DNA from: Haliotis asinina
Taxonomy: Eukaryota > Mollusca > Gastropoda > Lepetellida > Haliotidae
NCBI RefSeq assembly: GCF_037392515.1
Contig: NC_090287.1
Coordinates: 13,319,001 to 13,383,000, forward strand
DNA: 64,000 bases
Reading direction: 5' to 3'
The notes under the pieces were generated by a model. The model did not search any database. It was not told the DNA's origin and saw nothing but the letters and a program-made list of their open reading frames with translations. Positions 46,580 through 57,500 of the stretch are shown here, one piece after another; position 1 is the first letter of the stretch; the number at the start of each line of letters is the position of its first letter. The position numbers and the translations under genes are program-made.

Positions 46580-47135
46580 TAATAAAGACCAGTGGCAAAG
46601 TTATGAAATATTTTATGACCGCATCGTCAGACAAAAATCCCACATTTTCATTTCAGTTTTGCTAGTTCAGTCAAACTTTGAGGCATATTAAGCACCACAT
46701 GCTTTCAAGCCAAGATGATAAAGGCAATATGTCGAGGCGTCGTCACATACCAGGGTGAACAGATGGCAAGTCATTAGCAATTATCATGGTAGTTCGGTGG
46801 AGGTAACGATCCACACCTATAATCCCCAGTGCAGCCAGTTTGTGTTAGCAATCTGTTAACGCAGCAGACTTCGTGATTCTATGCCAATATGTAAACCCAC
46901 TGATTAAAAGGTTGGAAGTGTTGTCAAAACACAACCTAGGGCTAAAGACATTACATGTCGTTCAATCACCGTTACAGATCAAATTAGGATACTGGTAATA
47001 GCTCCATAACCACGAGTCTTCATTTCAGACTAGCAAATTGGAGACGAACTTCATATAGATTACAAAACAATCCCCACGTCTCTCTGTATAATTAATGTCT
47101 TAAGCCGTCTCTAAGAAGACAAAATCAATAAATGC
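46580..47135. repeat. Duplicated segment A, partner of 58500-59060
   Basis: Strongly matches 58500-59060. A core of about 230 bp (from GGTAGTTCGGTGGAGGTAAC to AGGATACTGGTAATAGC) is nearly identical, apart from a 12-base insertion in the partner (GCATAGGCGCAG-like); the flanks are more diverged. In the partner this segment lies 1.0-1.6 kb upstream of M4 gene 2; here no M4 exon is adjacent. Confidence 0.9.
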
Positions 47136-47237
47136 CCATTCACAATTCCCACAATGAAGCCAATAAAGGGGAAATGAACAGTTTCTGACAGCTGAGATAG
47201 GTTGACACCGCACCTGTTTGCTTCAAGTGCTCTGTAT

Positions 47238-47499
47238 AAGTGAGTGAGTGAGTTTAGTTTTACGCCGCACTCAGCAATACTCCAGCTATATGACGGCGTT
47301 CTGTAAATCTTCGTGTCTGGACCAGACCATCAAGTGATCAACAACGTGAGCATCGATCTGCGCAATTGGGAACCGATGATATGTGTCAACCAAGTCAGCG
47401 AGCCTGATCCCGTTAGTCGCCTCTTACATCAAGCATAGTCACCTTTTATGGCAAGCATGAGTTACTGAAGGCCTATACTACCCCGGACCTTCAGGGTTC
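47238..47499 (-). mobile_element. Family 2 SINE, minus strand, with TSD
   Basis: GTGAGTGAGTGAGTTTAGTT at left, CCCCGGACCTTCAGGGTTC at right. The target-site duplication TGCTCTGTAT lies at 47228-47237 and 47500-47509. Absent from the partner segment near 59.1 kb. Confidence 0.93.
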
Positions 47500-47661
47500 T
47501 GCTCTGTATTAGATGTGTCAGGTGATATTTCGGGATGTATTGTTGCTAGATTTACAACTGTTTCATTTGACAAAATCCACTTGGGACATCGTTAAAGGAA
47601 CTCGAATCGAAGTTTTTTCGTAGGAAGCTTGTGTTGTGTGTACATTCCCTAGCAAGCCATG

Positions 47662-47905
47662 GACCCGCGATAATCCAGGGTGGAATAGGCCATCAGCAAC
47701 CCATGCTTGCTACAAGAGGCAACTAATGGGATCGGATGGTCCTGTTCGCTGACTTGGTTCACACGTCATCGGTTCCCAAAGGCTCAGATCGTTGCTCATG
47801 CTGTTGATCATTGGATTGTCTGGTCCAGACTTGATCACTTAAAGGCCGCCGTCATATAGTTGGAATATTCTTAAGTGCGGCGTAAAATTAAACTCCTTCA
47901 CTCCC
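47662..47905 (+). mobile_element. Family 2 SINE, plus strand
   Basis: GACCCGCGATAATCCAGGGT, AGCAACCCATGCTTGCTACA, CATTGGATTGTCTGGTCCAG and the tail TGCGGCGTAAAATTAAACTC. Also absent from the partner segment. Confidence 0.9.
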
Positions 47906-48164
47906 TAAGTGAGCCATATAAACTAGTAAATGCTTTGTACGTTATTGTTCTTTGTGTTGTTTTTTGTCGCTACACTAAAGTAAAAAGAATGCGTTACAAC
48001 ATATAATCGTCCTGTTACCTGACTCATTTGATTCACAAAAGCAGTGTTCTCCACGATAAAGAAAACCTCGTTAACTGCGTTGGGACTTGGTGGCCGAGAC
48101 GCTTCCTAACTATGTCCAAATATTGTGATGAACTGTATATTTGTTCTACTCATAACAAAGGGTA

Positions 48165-48405
48165 AGGTGGTGAGCTTGTTATATAAAGCCCCACTCAGAA
48201 ATATTCCAGCTGCATGGTGGCTATCTGTTAAATAAATCTGGATCAGACAACCTAGTGATCAATAGCATGAACACTGATCCGCAACTGGGATACGATGACA
48301 TGTGTCAACCAAGTCAGCGGACCTCACCACCCGAACCCGTTATACGCCTCTCATGGCAACCATGGGTCACAAAAGAGCATGTGTAACCTGGATCTTCTGG
48401 GGTGG
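48165..48405 (-). mobile_element. Family 2 SINE, minus strand, decayed
   Basis: CCCCACTCAGAAATATTCCA, CATGGTGGCTATCTGTTAAA, ATGACATGTGTCAACCAAGT, ACCACCCGAACCCGTTA, then eroded head sequence. Confidence 0.85.
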
Positions 48406-48505
48406 ATATTGGTATAGAGTATCATGGTTGAATTGGTTTAAGTTCACTGTTAGAATTTCTGGGTTTAGCGTCTTACACAACGCCATTCGAGATACTTAAA
48501 GTGGG

Positions 48506-48984
48506 TTACACTCGTGTTACACAGAAAATGACGTTGATTAAAGCGTCCAAAACACCGTTGCCATATTTAAGCTGTGCGGCCTCATGAAGTAAAGCAAACA
48601 CTTTCATAAGCAGATTGTGCTGGCAGAACACGAATGCAGTTCCCCAGGTGTTATCGCTGATCTTCAACGATTCGTTTGTAAGTTTTTCCACGCTGTTTTT
48701 GCCTTTTACGTCAAATGGAATTTGTTTCAGTTGACGGGCGAGACCGTACTTTCTGTGGCGTTGACGTTGTATGTTGACATCATTTACGTTTCTTCCACAT
48801 CTGAAGGAACTAACGAACCAACGAGTAACAGATCAGAAGATCTCACAGGAGTCATTAGATTATTTCCTGTAGAGAGTATTGCACATGATTTAGTTTGAAA
48901 CATTTCCGCTGTGATCGCGAAAATGGCCTTCACTTTAACGCTATCAATGTCGCTCAGACCAAGGCCATCGATTGTATACGGCAA
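48506..48984 (-). pseudogene. Possible decayed coding remnant, unknown family
   Basis: Two minus frames in series (48784-48984 and 48506-48691) look protein-like, for example GLSDIDSVKVKAIFAITAEM and DNTWGTAFVFCQHNLLMKVF. The first has a shorter, stop-containing relative on the minus strand of 60090-60240 (VIVKASFVISVEIL). No family recognised; the call rests on duplication and composition only. Confidence 0.25.
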
Positions 48985-49230
48985 TGTAGGGGCTCACTTT
49001 CAATAAGACAGATTATAATGTTCCACAGAAACGATCCGTACAGATGTATTTTCTGTTCATATGTGTCCCACTGGTAATTAGGAGTTTCTTTTTTTGTATA
49101 TCAAATTTTCGATTGGGATACGTTAATGTCGCATCAAAGGGAACTCAATTTTAGCAGATATTGCTTTTGATTAAATGTGTATTTTTGGCACTCTCTAGGG
49201 TCCCAATAAACAGATTACATGCTTCAGCAG
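48890..49230. repeat. Duplicated segment A, distal part
   Basis: Diverged match to 60125-60490. Anchors include the ATCGATTG block, the GAAACGATCC block, and GATTAAATGTGTATTTTTGGCA against GATTAAATGTGTATTTTTGTCA, then ACAGATTAC/ACAGATTGC. Order and orientation agree with the 46.6/58.5-kb match. Confidence 0.7.
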
Positions 49231-49386
49231 TCCATTCTTGTTCTCTTTATATCAAGATACAGTAAAGGAGTTCTGGTACGTTGAAACAACGATTATCACG
49301 AGTATGTGATCAAGTTGTTGTGGGCATTGTGCTTGATGTTGTAGCCATTAGAACATAAGTTCAGCCATGCGAGAACTGTCTTCTCA

Positions 49387-49870
49387 TTTCCCATCGAAAA
49401 CCTACATACCATATTTCCTTTAAATGATAGACTTGGGAAAAGTGAGTTGGTGGGCTAGATTTAGTGAGTGAGTGAGTGAGTGAGTGAGTGAGTGAGTGAG
49501 TTGTGGTTGTTGTTTCACGCCGCACTCAGCAATATTCCAGCTATATGGCGGTCTGTAAATAATCGAGACTGGACCAGACAATCCAGTGCCCAACAACATG
49601 AGCATCGATCTGCACAATTGGAAACCGATGACATGTGTCAACCAAGTCAGCGAGTCTGACCACCCGATCCCGTTAGTCGCCTCTTACGACAATCATAGTC
49701 GCTTTTTATGGCAAGCATGGGTTGCTGAAGGCCTATTCTACCCCGGACCTTCACGGGTCGGTCTAGATTTAACGGTAGCTGAAATATATTTTGGTTTCAC
49801 ACCCTGTAAGCGTATGTCGAAAGAAGAGCACAACGTTTTCGGCTTGTTTGCCACGGGATGGGTTAGCGAG
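49387..49870. repeat. Local duplication, SINE-filled copy
   Basis: 49387-49463 plus 49763-49870 match 50598-50775 (AAAACCTACATACCA.., CTAGATTTAACGGTAGCTGAA, CGTATGTCGAA, GAGCACAACGTTTTC). A family 2 SINE separates the two halves here. Confidence 0.9.
49464..49762 (-). mobile_element. Family 2 SINE with a dated empty site
   Basis: Full-length minus-strand copy starting with nine GTGA/GAGT repeats and ending CCTTCACGGGTCGGT. The 9-bp target-site duplication CTAGATTTA lies at 49455-49463 and 49763-49771. The paralogous segment has the uninterrupted site at 50666-50674. Confidence 0.95.
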
Positions 49871-50597
49871 CGCCAAACGATTAGTGGTATATAGATTTTA
49901 CACATATATAAAGTATCATAATTTATAATATTGTGTTTTTATATAGCGGTGACGTCCAGACGATGCTCAATGGCGATTCTTCTTTCCTGAGTTTCATAGC
50001 ATGATATACAACATAGCAACAGTCTGCATCTTAGCATGGTTATTGCATTTTCGAAGAGAGTGAAATATATCTATGGATGATGATATAATAAAATGCTTTA
50101 AGGTACTTTTTAAAGGGCACATACGAGCAAAATTGACATTCGTTTTCTAAGCCATTAGCATTGCATGCGTTACGTAACCTATGTTCTCTTTCATCTTCAT
50201 GTATCTACCTTTTCCAACCCTCAAATCATATGTTGAGCAGTGGAAACGTGCCAAACTTACTCAACATTTCTTAATTGTGACACACGACAGAAAATGTTCA
50301 GAATAAAAAAATGGCTTAAAGGATGTTTAGTAATTACATTTTGTAGAAAAGGAAAGTTTTATTTTTCAAGCCAGTTCTGTTGGTATGTATTTTCAAACTT
50401 TGTGTAAACAGACTAATAAGCGTTGAGGGAAATTCAATATACTGCTCATCCCACGTGTGATTAAAGCCTGTTGTAAATAAAATATTTTTTACATTCCTTA
50501 CTCAATTTCCGTGTCCATTTCAATCATATAAAATCATCATTTCATAACATTTCTTTGGTGAACGATGAGAGAACATACGTATAGGTCTTAGCTGTTT
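49871..50597. other. Unassigned DNA
   Basis: AT-rich, with no gene or repeat recognised. Confidence 0.35.
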
Positions 50598-50775
50598 CCC
50601 ATCAAAAACCTACATACCACGTTTCCTTTAATGATAGACATGGGGAAAGTGAGTGAGTGGGTGAGCTAGATTTAACGGTAGCTGAAAAATGTTCTAGTTT
50701 CACACCATGTAGGCGTATGTCGAAGGAGAGCACAACGTTTTCAGCTTGTTTGCCATGGAATGGGATGGCAAGCAA
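50598..50775. repeat. Local duplication, empty-site copy
   Basis: Matches the flanks of the SINE at 49464-49762. The sequence runs through GGTGAGCTAGATTTAACGGT without insertion, which fixes the SINE boundaries and shows that insertion followed duplication. Confidence 0.9.
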
Positions 50776-50844
50776 CAAGCGAAGTGTTCCAGGGTATCAC
50801 TGAAGTTGGCCGATGCTTGACGTAAGAGGGAACTATAGGCTTCA

Positions 50845-51040
50845 GGTGGTTGTAGTGGCATGGAGTCATGTGCATGGGGCTCAGATCACAAGCAGATAAA
50901 GTTAAGCAAGGTTGGGTTCGGAGAGCACTTGGATGGGTGACCGTGTTTGGCAGCTTGAGATTCGTGACAGTTTCTGGGACTTCAGTCCTGCCCTACAACG
51001 AAGCACATGCCTCATGTGATCACCCTAGCCAAGTGGGCCA
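50845..51040 (+). mobile_element. 5S rRNA-derived SINE, second locus
   Basis: AAAGTTAAGCAAGGTTGGGT, then GAGCACTTGGATGGGTGACC, is close to the 5S internal promoter (closer than the copy at 2399). It continues GTGTTTGGCAGCTTGAGA, TTTCTGGGACTTCAGTCC and CCTACAACGAAGCACATG, the same non-5S tail as at 2399-2575. It is followed 100 bases later by a family 2 SINE fragment. Confidence 0.78.
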
Positions 51041-51138
51041 AAATTTACTCAGACGAAAATGGGTATCTGTTCGATAATGTCACGTACACCGTGCACACAG
51101 TTTGGGTTAACCGGGGTAATAACAGACTGTTTGGGCTC

Positions 51139-51215
51139 TTCGGTTTACACATGCTGTTTAGCAGTGGATTGTCTGGGCCAGGCTCGATTATTTACAGACC
51201 ACTGAATGCAGCTTT
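51139..51215 (+). mobile_element. Family 2 SINE 3' fragment
   Basis: CACATGCTGTTTAGCAGTGG, ATTGTCTGGGCCAGGCTCGA and TTATTTACAGACCACTGAAT correspond to the middle of family 2. Both ends are missing. Confidence 0.8.
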
Positions 51216-52523
51216 AAACAAAGAAAGACACCAACATACGCTCACGCACACACGCATGCACGCAAATCACGAAATCCACACTAGGGTGTCACAAATACAT
51301 GTAGTTTACCAAATACTGACAGTTATTCAAATTCTCTGTACCCGTACCATATCACTGTTAAATCTAACTAATTAACAGGAGGGTCTAAGGCATATAAACT
51401 GAAGGAAGACACGTGAGTTCGCACGAAGTCATTGGCTTATGTTCTGATCGTGTAATCTTTCATACACACATGTACATCCTTAACCTGTGTTGATGTTTGT
51501 TTCATAAGTCAGTCCACATTTGGAGATTAGAAAAAGTGACTGTAATGTAATCGAAGATGAGCATGCACAATCTGTCAGTCAGATGTGATGCGATATATTC
51601 AGTCTGCTTATGACTCTTCTCACTATACAGTAAGCTTCTCCAGATCTTGTTAACACTGAGGAAAAGAAAAAAAGACAACAACAACAAAACAAAACACAAA
51701 AACAAAAAAACAAAACAAAACCCAAGCCAACCAACCAAAAACCCACAAAAACAAACAAACAAACAAACAAACAAACAAACAAAAATAAAAAAAACCAAAA
51801 CAAAACAAAAACAAAAGAATAATGCCATCTGCCATAAATGCCCAAACAAAGCATCCCCCGAACAGTCACCTCCACAGTCCTTAACCGTTCCACCTTCGAC
51901 CACTCCTTCAAACAAGACAACCGGTTTACTTCTATGCAAAGAAATGCATATACTGCAGTCAGTTGGAATTCCGTCATATTTTACACACACCCTATTGTAT
52001 AGGGTGAATGTCATACCTGCTGCTTTCACATTTTGATTTGCTACCTCTGACTGACCAATCAGAATCGATTCAGCTCCAGATCATTTTTGAATTGTATCTT
52101 ACTTTGACCTTGATGCGTCGATGGTTTTTGATCGCGTTGCTCTGATTAAAACAATGATTGCAAAAGGCGTCCATATCATTCTACACAATCTGTATTTCTT
52201 CAACAACGGTGGACAAGGGATACAATGAAGATGCCAAAGGGAATCAATCATGATAAAAATCTGAAACTTGGTTTATTGTTCAGAGTTTTTAACAGACGTA
52301 AAAAAGGTAATTTGAGATGATACTAAGGTGATATTGAAACGCCTCGTAAGGAAAAATAAACTGGAAGAAAGAACAAGCATTTGTGCTGATTAATCCGCGT
52401 TCGAATTGTTTCCATCTCTCTTAAAATAGTCAACGGAGATGTGGTAGCTGGTGGATTAATCATGGTATGTGTGTCGTATACAAGCCGCAAAAATCACCAC
52501 CAGGGTTCACTGTTAGTGTGGAG
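51216..52523. other. Unassigned DNA with an A-rich tract
   Basis: 51659-51825 is an (A)nC-rich tract that includes seven AAAC repeats. The opposite strand gives long Phe/Cys/Val-rich frames (51502-52029), which are artefacts. No gene seen elsewhere. Confidence 0.6.
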
Positions 52524-52690
52524 AGGTGATCCATGAGGTAGCCCGGTGGTTGAAATGTTCGCTCATTTACACCGAACGCCCGCTTTTCCCCACATGGGTG
52601 CTATGTGTGAATCCCATTTCTGGTGTCCCCCGCCGTCATATTGCTGGGATATTGCTAAAAGTGGCGTAAACGTTAACTCACTTATTCACT
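52524..52690 (+). mobile_element. Family 1 SINE
   Basis: GAGGTAGCCCGGTGGTTGAA, ACACCGAACGCCCG, CACATGGGTGCTATGTGTGA, TGGTGTCCCCCGCCGTCATA, then GCTGGGATATTGCTAAAAGT. Confidence 0.9.
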
Positions 52691-53663
52691 GTAAGTGTCA
52701 TTGGATGTCAAACTTGGTAAAAGAAATGAAGCCTGTTATCATATTTATAACTCCGTGAATTACAGTTTTGAGAATTTGTGTGGGGAAGAGAATATAATCA
52801 TACAACCTTTTGTATGAAAGCTTTTCCTGTATGTGTGCGTATCTGTAATACATCGTGAGAAAGACAAAACATGCGAGCGTGAATCATATTTAATCGTTCA
52901 CTTTGTTACCATCTTGAGATAAGTCTGGAATTTTAGTTTATTTGAGATATGTAAGTTTCCAAATATTGGCTTTCTTCCAGAATTATTATACAGACAAAGC
53001 ATGATAAACAGAACAAAATACAATGTACAGATAGCAGTAAAAAGAAGGAGACATTTTCATTTTTTCATTCAAGCAAATACATATAAACACACGTAGGTGA
53101 GGAAGCAAAATATAAAATAGAATAATCTGTTGTGAAGTCATCCTTATGAAACAACTCGAAAGACTTATAGTCTAGAAGGAAAAGAAAGTTTGTTCTGAGA
53201 GGCAATTTATGAGATCGACTGGCCACGCTTGGGGATTAGGTTGATAACGTGCCACCATATACTGCTGGCAAACAAGGATAAGTTGAACACTGACCTGACA
53301 TTTGACCCTTATAAGCATACAGGAATGCAGCTCTCTGGCCATTGCCATCGTGAGTGAATGGGACCCAGGTTGCTCCCGATCACGTGTAGAGCGATAGAAG
53401 AAGCAGTCTCATGAGCAAGGCGTGTGCAGCTACGCGCGGAATCAAGTTCATTGTCATGCCCTGCACGTTCACTGGCCTACACCTGCTCTCCCTTTCACAA
53501 ACCAAATGGGTTTGCTTATTGCCGTGCATCATCTTCACCTCGCCAGTCCAGCTTATCCTTGTTCGCCTGTACTCGAGGTTTACTAAAGGTCTGTTTTGAG
53601 TGGATTTTACCAAAACCATCCCACACCTTAAACGTCCCACAAATGGGTTCATTGTTAGCATCG
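52691..53663. other. Unassigned DNA
   Basis: No gene recognised. Frames at 53380-53863 overlap on both strands and have no family resemblance. Confidence 0.35.
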
Positions 53664-53745
53664 GGCGGGGGTATTCTAGTGATCAACTTGAATCGTTGGC
53701 TCGTCTCGCCGAAAACCCACATGGGTACAATGTGTGAAGCCCATA
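53664..53745 (+). mobile_element. Family 1 SINE, 3'-truncated
   Basis: CGGGCGGGGGTATTCTAGTG, GTCTCGCCGAAAACC, CACATGGGTACAATGTGTGA, then it stops at AGCCCATAAA. The shared tail is absent. Confidence 0.75.
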
Positions 53746-54165
53746 AATAAAATATACTTAAGCACTCTCGTATCTTGTACATGTGAAACGAACTGCTGAT
53801 TGTCCTCGCAAGACCGGTCTCTCCGGCAAAGCTCCTACTAAGAAGTGGAACCCATCCAGACACTTATTCAGAAGATAGTTACTATGACACTATGTTTGGC
53901 GGCGATCTTATCATGTGAACCACATATATACTAATGATTTGGCTTGTTAACACTGATTTTGCTCTCGCGATAGTTTTACATTTCAGTTTGGTCGGATACA
54001 CGTTCTTTGACGGGTGACAGATTATATTGTTTGTCACATTGTTGACACTGTGTGGCACATGGCAACTGGCTCATGTTCGTTATATCTCCATGAAACATCC
54101 TCGTTCGCTATTTCAACAGATGTTCAGATTTGAATGTATTACTCTAATGATCATCCCTACACTGA

Positions 54166-54433
54166 TTGAGTGAGTGAGTGAGTTTTTACGCTGCACTCAG
54201 CAATATTCCAGCTGTATGTCGGCGGTCTGTAAATAATCGAGTCTGGACCAGACAATCAAGTGATCAGCAACATGAGCATCGATCTATGCAATTGGGAACC
54301 GATGATATGTGTCAACCAAGTCAGCGAGACTGACCACCCTATTTCGTTAGTCGCCTCTTACATCAAGCATAGTCGCCTTTTATGGCAAGCTTGGGTTGCT
54401 GAAGGCCTATTTCACCCCGGACCTTCACGGGTC
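54166..54433 (-). mobile_element. Family 2 SINE, minus strand
   Basis: TGAGTGAGTGAGTTTTTACG at left; CCCCGGACCTTCACGGGTC at right. Full length; no clean target-site duplication noticed. Confidence 0.92.
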
Positions 54434-55557
54434 ATCATCCTTGGAAGACTTTGAATGGTACACCACAACTACCAGAAACATTGCACATGACATCGTTTAC
54501 AGAGACTGCCTGGTCTAGTCTCAATTAGCTTAAGGTCACAGTCATAGAGAAAATCATTGATGCGTTCGGCAAGTTGGAAATGAAAATATAAATAAACAAA
54601 CGTCACTGCGCAGACAAACGATGAACATATCATTGAAAACTTATCATTAATCTACCAAACACACATGAATATATATCAAAACAAAATAGATTCTGAACAC
54701 AATATCTTGAAAAAGCGCCATCAAATGTGGAGCTTTAGGCCGTGTCAAAATGACGAAATGCATCTCAGATCTACCACCAGTATATTTCAACTTAATCTCA
54801 CTGAGAGCATGGGTACTATGCAGGATTTTACTTTCGCTTCAACTTGGGTTCTGTCTTCCACTACTCTAAAGGACGTTTTTTTCGCAGAGATGAAATGACA
54901 ATTCAGTCATGTTGGGTACATGTTTACTCCCCACATCTGCCACCATGTCTGCAGTGACAAGATGAAAGCTTTTCAGTTTGTTGCTGTTCATAAGTACCAT
55001 GAAGAGTTTCCTTTCTTACTCCAAATGTTTGTGGTCTCACACATCTTCATTAATAACTGACATAAGTAAGACATATTGCCACTATTGATTTTACCATTTG
55101 ATCATTATTCAACCAGCAAGCAAGGCTATTTAATGCCGTTTTTATGGGTACATGTATATTTAAAGATGAAAGGGAACGTCACGCATCCAATTTTCTCAAT
55201 GCCAGTAGTTGTTAACTTGTATTGATTAATGAAACGTGGAAGGAATTCGAATTATCAATTTTGTTGTGAATAAGGACTTCGAACACTAAACAAATTGTGG
55301 AAAATATGTAGAAAGACATAAATCTTCTCCCTTAGCCCATAATGACTCCACTGAAATATTCATTCCAAGAAAGAATAACAGAAAAAGAGGACGTGCTTGT
55401 CCCTCTGAGAGTGTTTAGCTGTGGTTAGTGTCAAGGTAAATGCATGTTATCAGCGCATAAAAGTTTTGGTATATGTTTGCTTCACCTCGCATTGTTCTCA
55501 GCACCAGTTCTTTATACGCTACTAGTATGTTACTAGTACTCATCCTCTTTCTGTTAT
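54434..55557. other. Unassigned DNA 3' of M4 gene 2
   Basis: Should include the 3' UTR of the minus-strand peptidase gene. ATTAAA on the minus strand near 55127 is a possible but unproven polyadenylation signal. Confidence 0.4.
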
Positions 55558-57482
55558 TCATGCATTTCCACATTCCTTGTTGAAGTACAAGGTATACTTG
55601 TGGTTCGATGTCGAGTAGTTCTCTTGGCATGTGTATCCTGCAGTGAGACGGACATTTGTCATGGGAGATCCTCCGGTAGACAGACGGATGACGTAGAAAT
55701 GCGGACCTGCTCCAGTAACGTCATACGTGACGCGATTTGCGCTTTGAACCATTGGAACAGTGGAGTCATTAATCTGCTTCCATGGCTCACTGAAAACTGT
55801 GATGGTGATGTCATCTCCGCCGTCACTTGTAGCCTCGACCAGGATCTCCTTACTCCAGTCTGGCAGATCTAAACCAAACGCAGGACTGGATGTGTTGGAG
55901 ACGGTGATGTCGTCTTTGGTCCGGTTGAGCCTCAGATGGAGCAGATGGTCCTCCACGTCACAAACTTCAATGCCTACCTCTCTGAATGCTCTGGCAAAAG
56001 GTTCTCCTGGTTGGCCCATGTCATAGGCTGCCTGCATGACATCACATGCTCCGTCGATGAAGTTGGTCAGGGGTTGCCAGTACATCTTATTTGCATGGAG
56101 GAACACTCGGAAGACTTCTATAGGATTCAAGCCATATTCGTGAGCTAGGAGGTAGAACACCTTATTGTATATACCACTAGTCGTGTGAGGAGACATTCTG
56201 TCCGAGTATTTGTCCAAGTGGGAAATGGACCTTCCATCCTTCTCGGGGTTTGCAAAGAATCGCATGGGACGCCTATACATGATCTCGGCGCCAACCTGCC
56301 AGTCAGTTGCGTTCGTGTACAGCTCTGCCATTTCCCCTGCCATGTCCGAGAAAGCTTCGTTGAGTCCCCCCGACTGTCCAATGTAGATGAGACCAGAATG
56401 TTGTTCGGTGAAACCATGCGCTATTTCATGGGCAGCAATGTCGAGGGAAACCAGAGGATAGATAAATCGCCTCCTGCCATCCCCAAACGATACGTTGTGG
56501 CCATTCCAGAAAGCATTCATGACGTTTCGTGAAAAATGAACCCTGAGTGTTAATCCTCCTCTGATTGGTTCTGTGTCGTACCACTCCTTGAACATTTTGA
56601 CAATTTGAGTGCCGTAGTACAGAGCATCTATAGAAGGCGAATATGCACCATTTATGCTATCATTAAAATTCCCTTCACAATCAAAACGAGCCACCCCAGT
56701 TGACCTCTCTATGGCCGAGTTGTTCATGTCCACAACTTTCACATGTTCATTTTCCAAATAGCATATACCATTTTCTTGTCTTAACTCCAAGCATCTATGT
56801 GTGCCGTCATAATGGATGATGCCAATTTTCTTATTTCCACCGATTATGTCTTCATCACCTCTATCAAAACACGTCTCCATGGCGTTATAATAGGACATAA
56901 CCTGCCCAGTCCTCGTGTTGACGAAGCCCGTAGGACGTTTTACAACTTCATCAGTCTCAATTAAATACTCAATCAGAGCAACATGATGAGACACCTCATT
57001 TTCATCTACGAATATTTCATACGAAATCCTCCTGCCTTTTATATCGTCAACCCTATTTTCGTCGCCAGCATACGCAATCAACTGATCAAAAAGCTGATCT
57101 TCAGTGAAATTCCCCCTTGGCTCATTAATGTCTTCTTCAATGTTCCTAACATAGTCTCCGGTAGCATCAACTACAATTCCAGACTCTTCCGTCATGGTCA
57201 GAGTCACCGATGCCCCAAACACTTCTTCACCGTGGTACTTTTCTTTCATTTTGACCTGTCGTGTTCCTTGAACTGTGTTGGCTTCTTCTGTGTCCTGGAA
57301 CGATTCCCCCTGAGCTAGCTGGAACACATCCCTCGTCTCCCTTCTCCTGACTGTCTCTGTGTCCCGGATTGGCCGCCTCCTGGTGTACCCAGGGACAACG
57401 TCAGGGATGCCATCGAGAAGCACCTGTCTTGCATTCATCCGTTTGGCCGCTTCTATGCGAGAGGCACATACCGACATCAAAA
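55558..57482 (-). CDS. M4 (thermolysin-type) zinc metallopeptidase, terminal exon (paralog 2)
   Basis: Second member of the pair: 640 full codons after a split codon, ending in TGA (55558-55560). Numbering from the split codon: Arg-rich pro-region, FTP-like segment, PepSY-like segment ending NTRTGQVMSYYNAMETC, mature start near GGNKKIGI. The zinc site is HEIAH (H352, E353, H356) with E376 in GGLNEAFSDMAGEMAEL, and H433 in PHTTSGIYNKVFY. C-terminal domain ends LYFNKECGNA. It matches gene 1 throughout, with the catalytic core best conserved (NAFWNG, FGDGR, SLDIAAHEIAHGF, FRVFLHANKMYW). The exon opens at TTTACTTCCAG|TT, phase 1, exactly as in gene 1. The frame stays open 15 codons past the AG and looks hydrophobic (FISYLLPV) but has no ATG, so I treat that stretch as intron. 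The first in-frame ATG inside the exon would give no signal peptide. Probably active, secreted endopeptidase; substrate unknown. Confidence 0.95.
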
Positions 57483-57500
57483 CTGGAAGTAAATAAGAGA
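57483..57500 (-). other. 3' splice site of M4 gene 2 (phase 1)
   Basis: The minus strand reads TTATTTACTTCCAG before TT-TTG-ATG. Position relative to the AKRM motif (about 14 codons downstream) and phase match gene 1, supporting a shared ancestral intron. Confidence 0.65.

Noticed and set aside
51502..52029. Phe/Cys-rich frames that look like multi-pass membrane proteins
   Set aside because: They are translations of an A-rich/T-rich low-complexity tract; the same artefact appears at 5222-5419 and 11112-11309.
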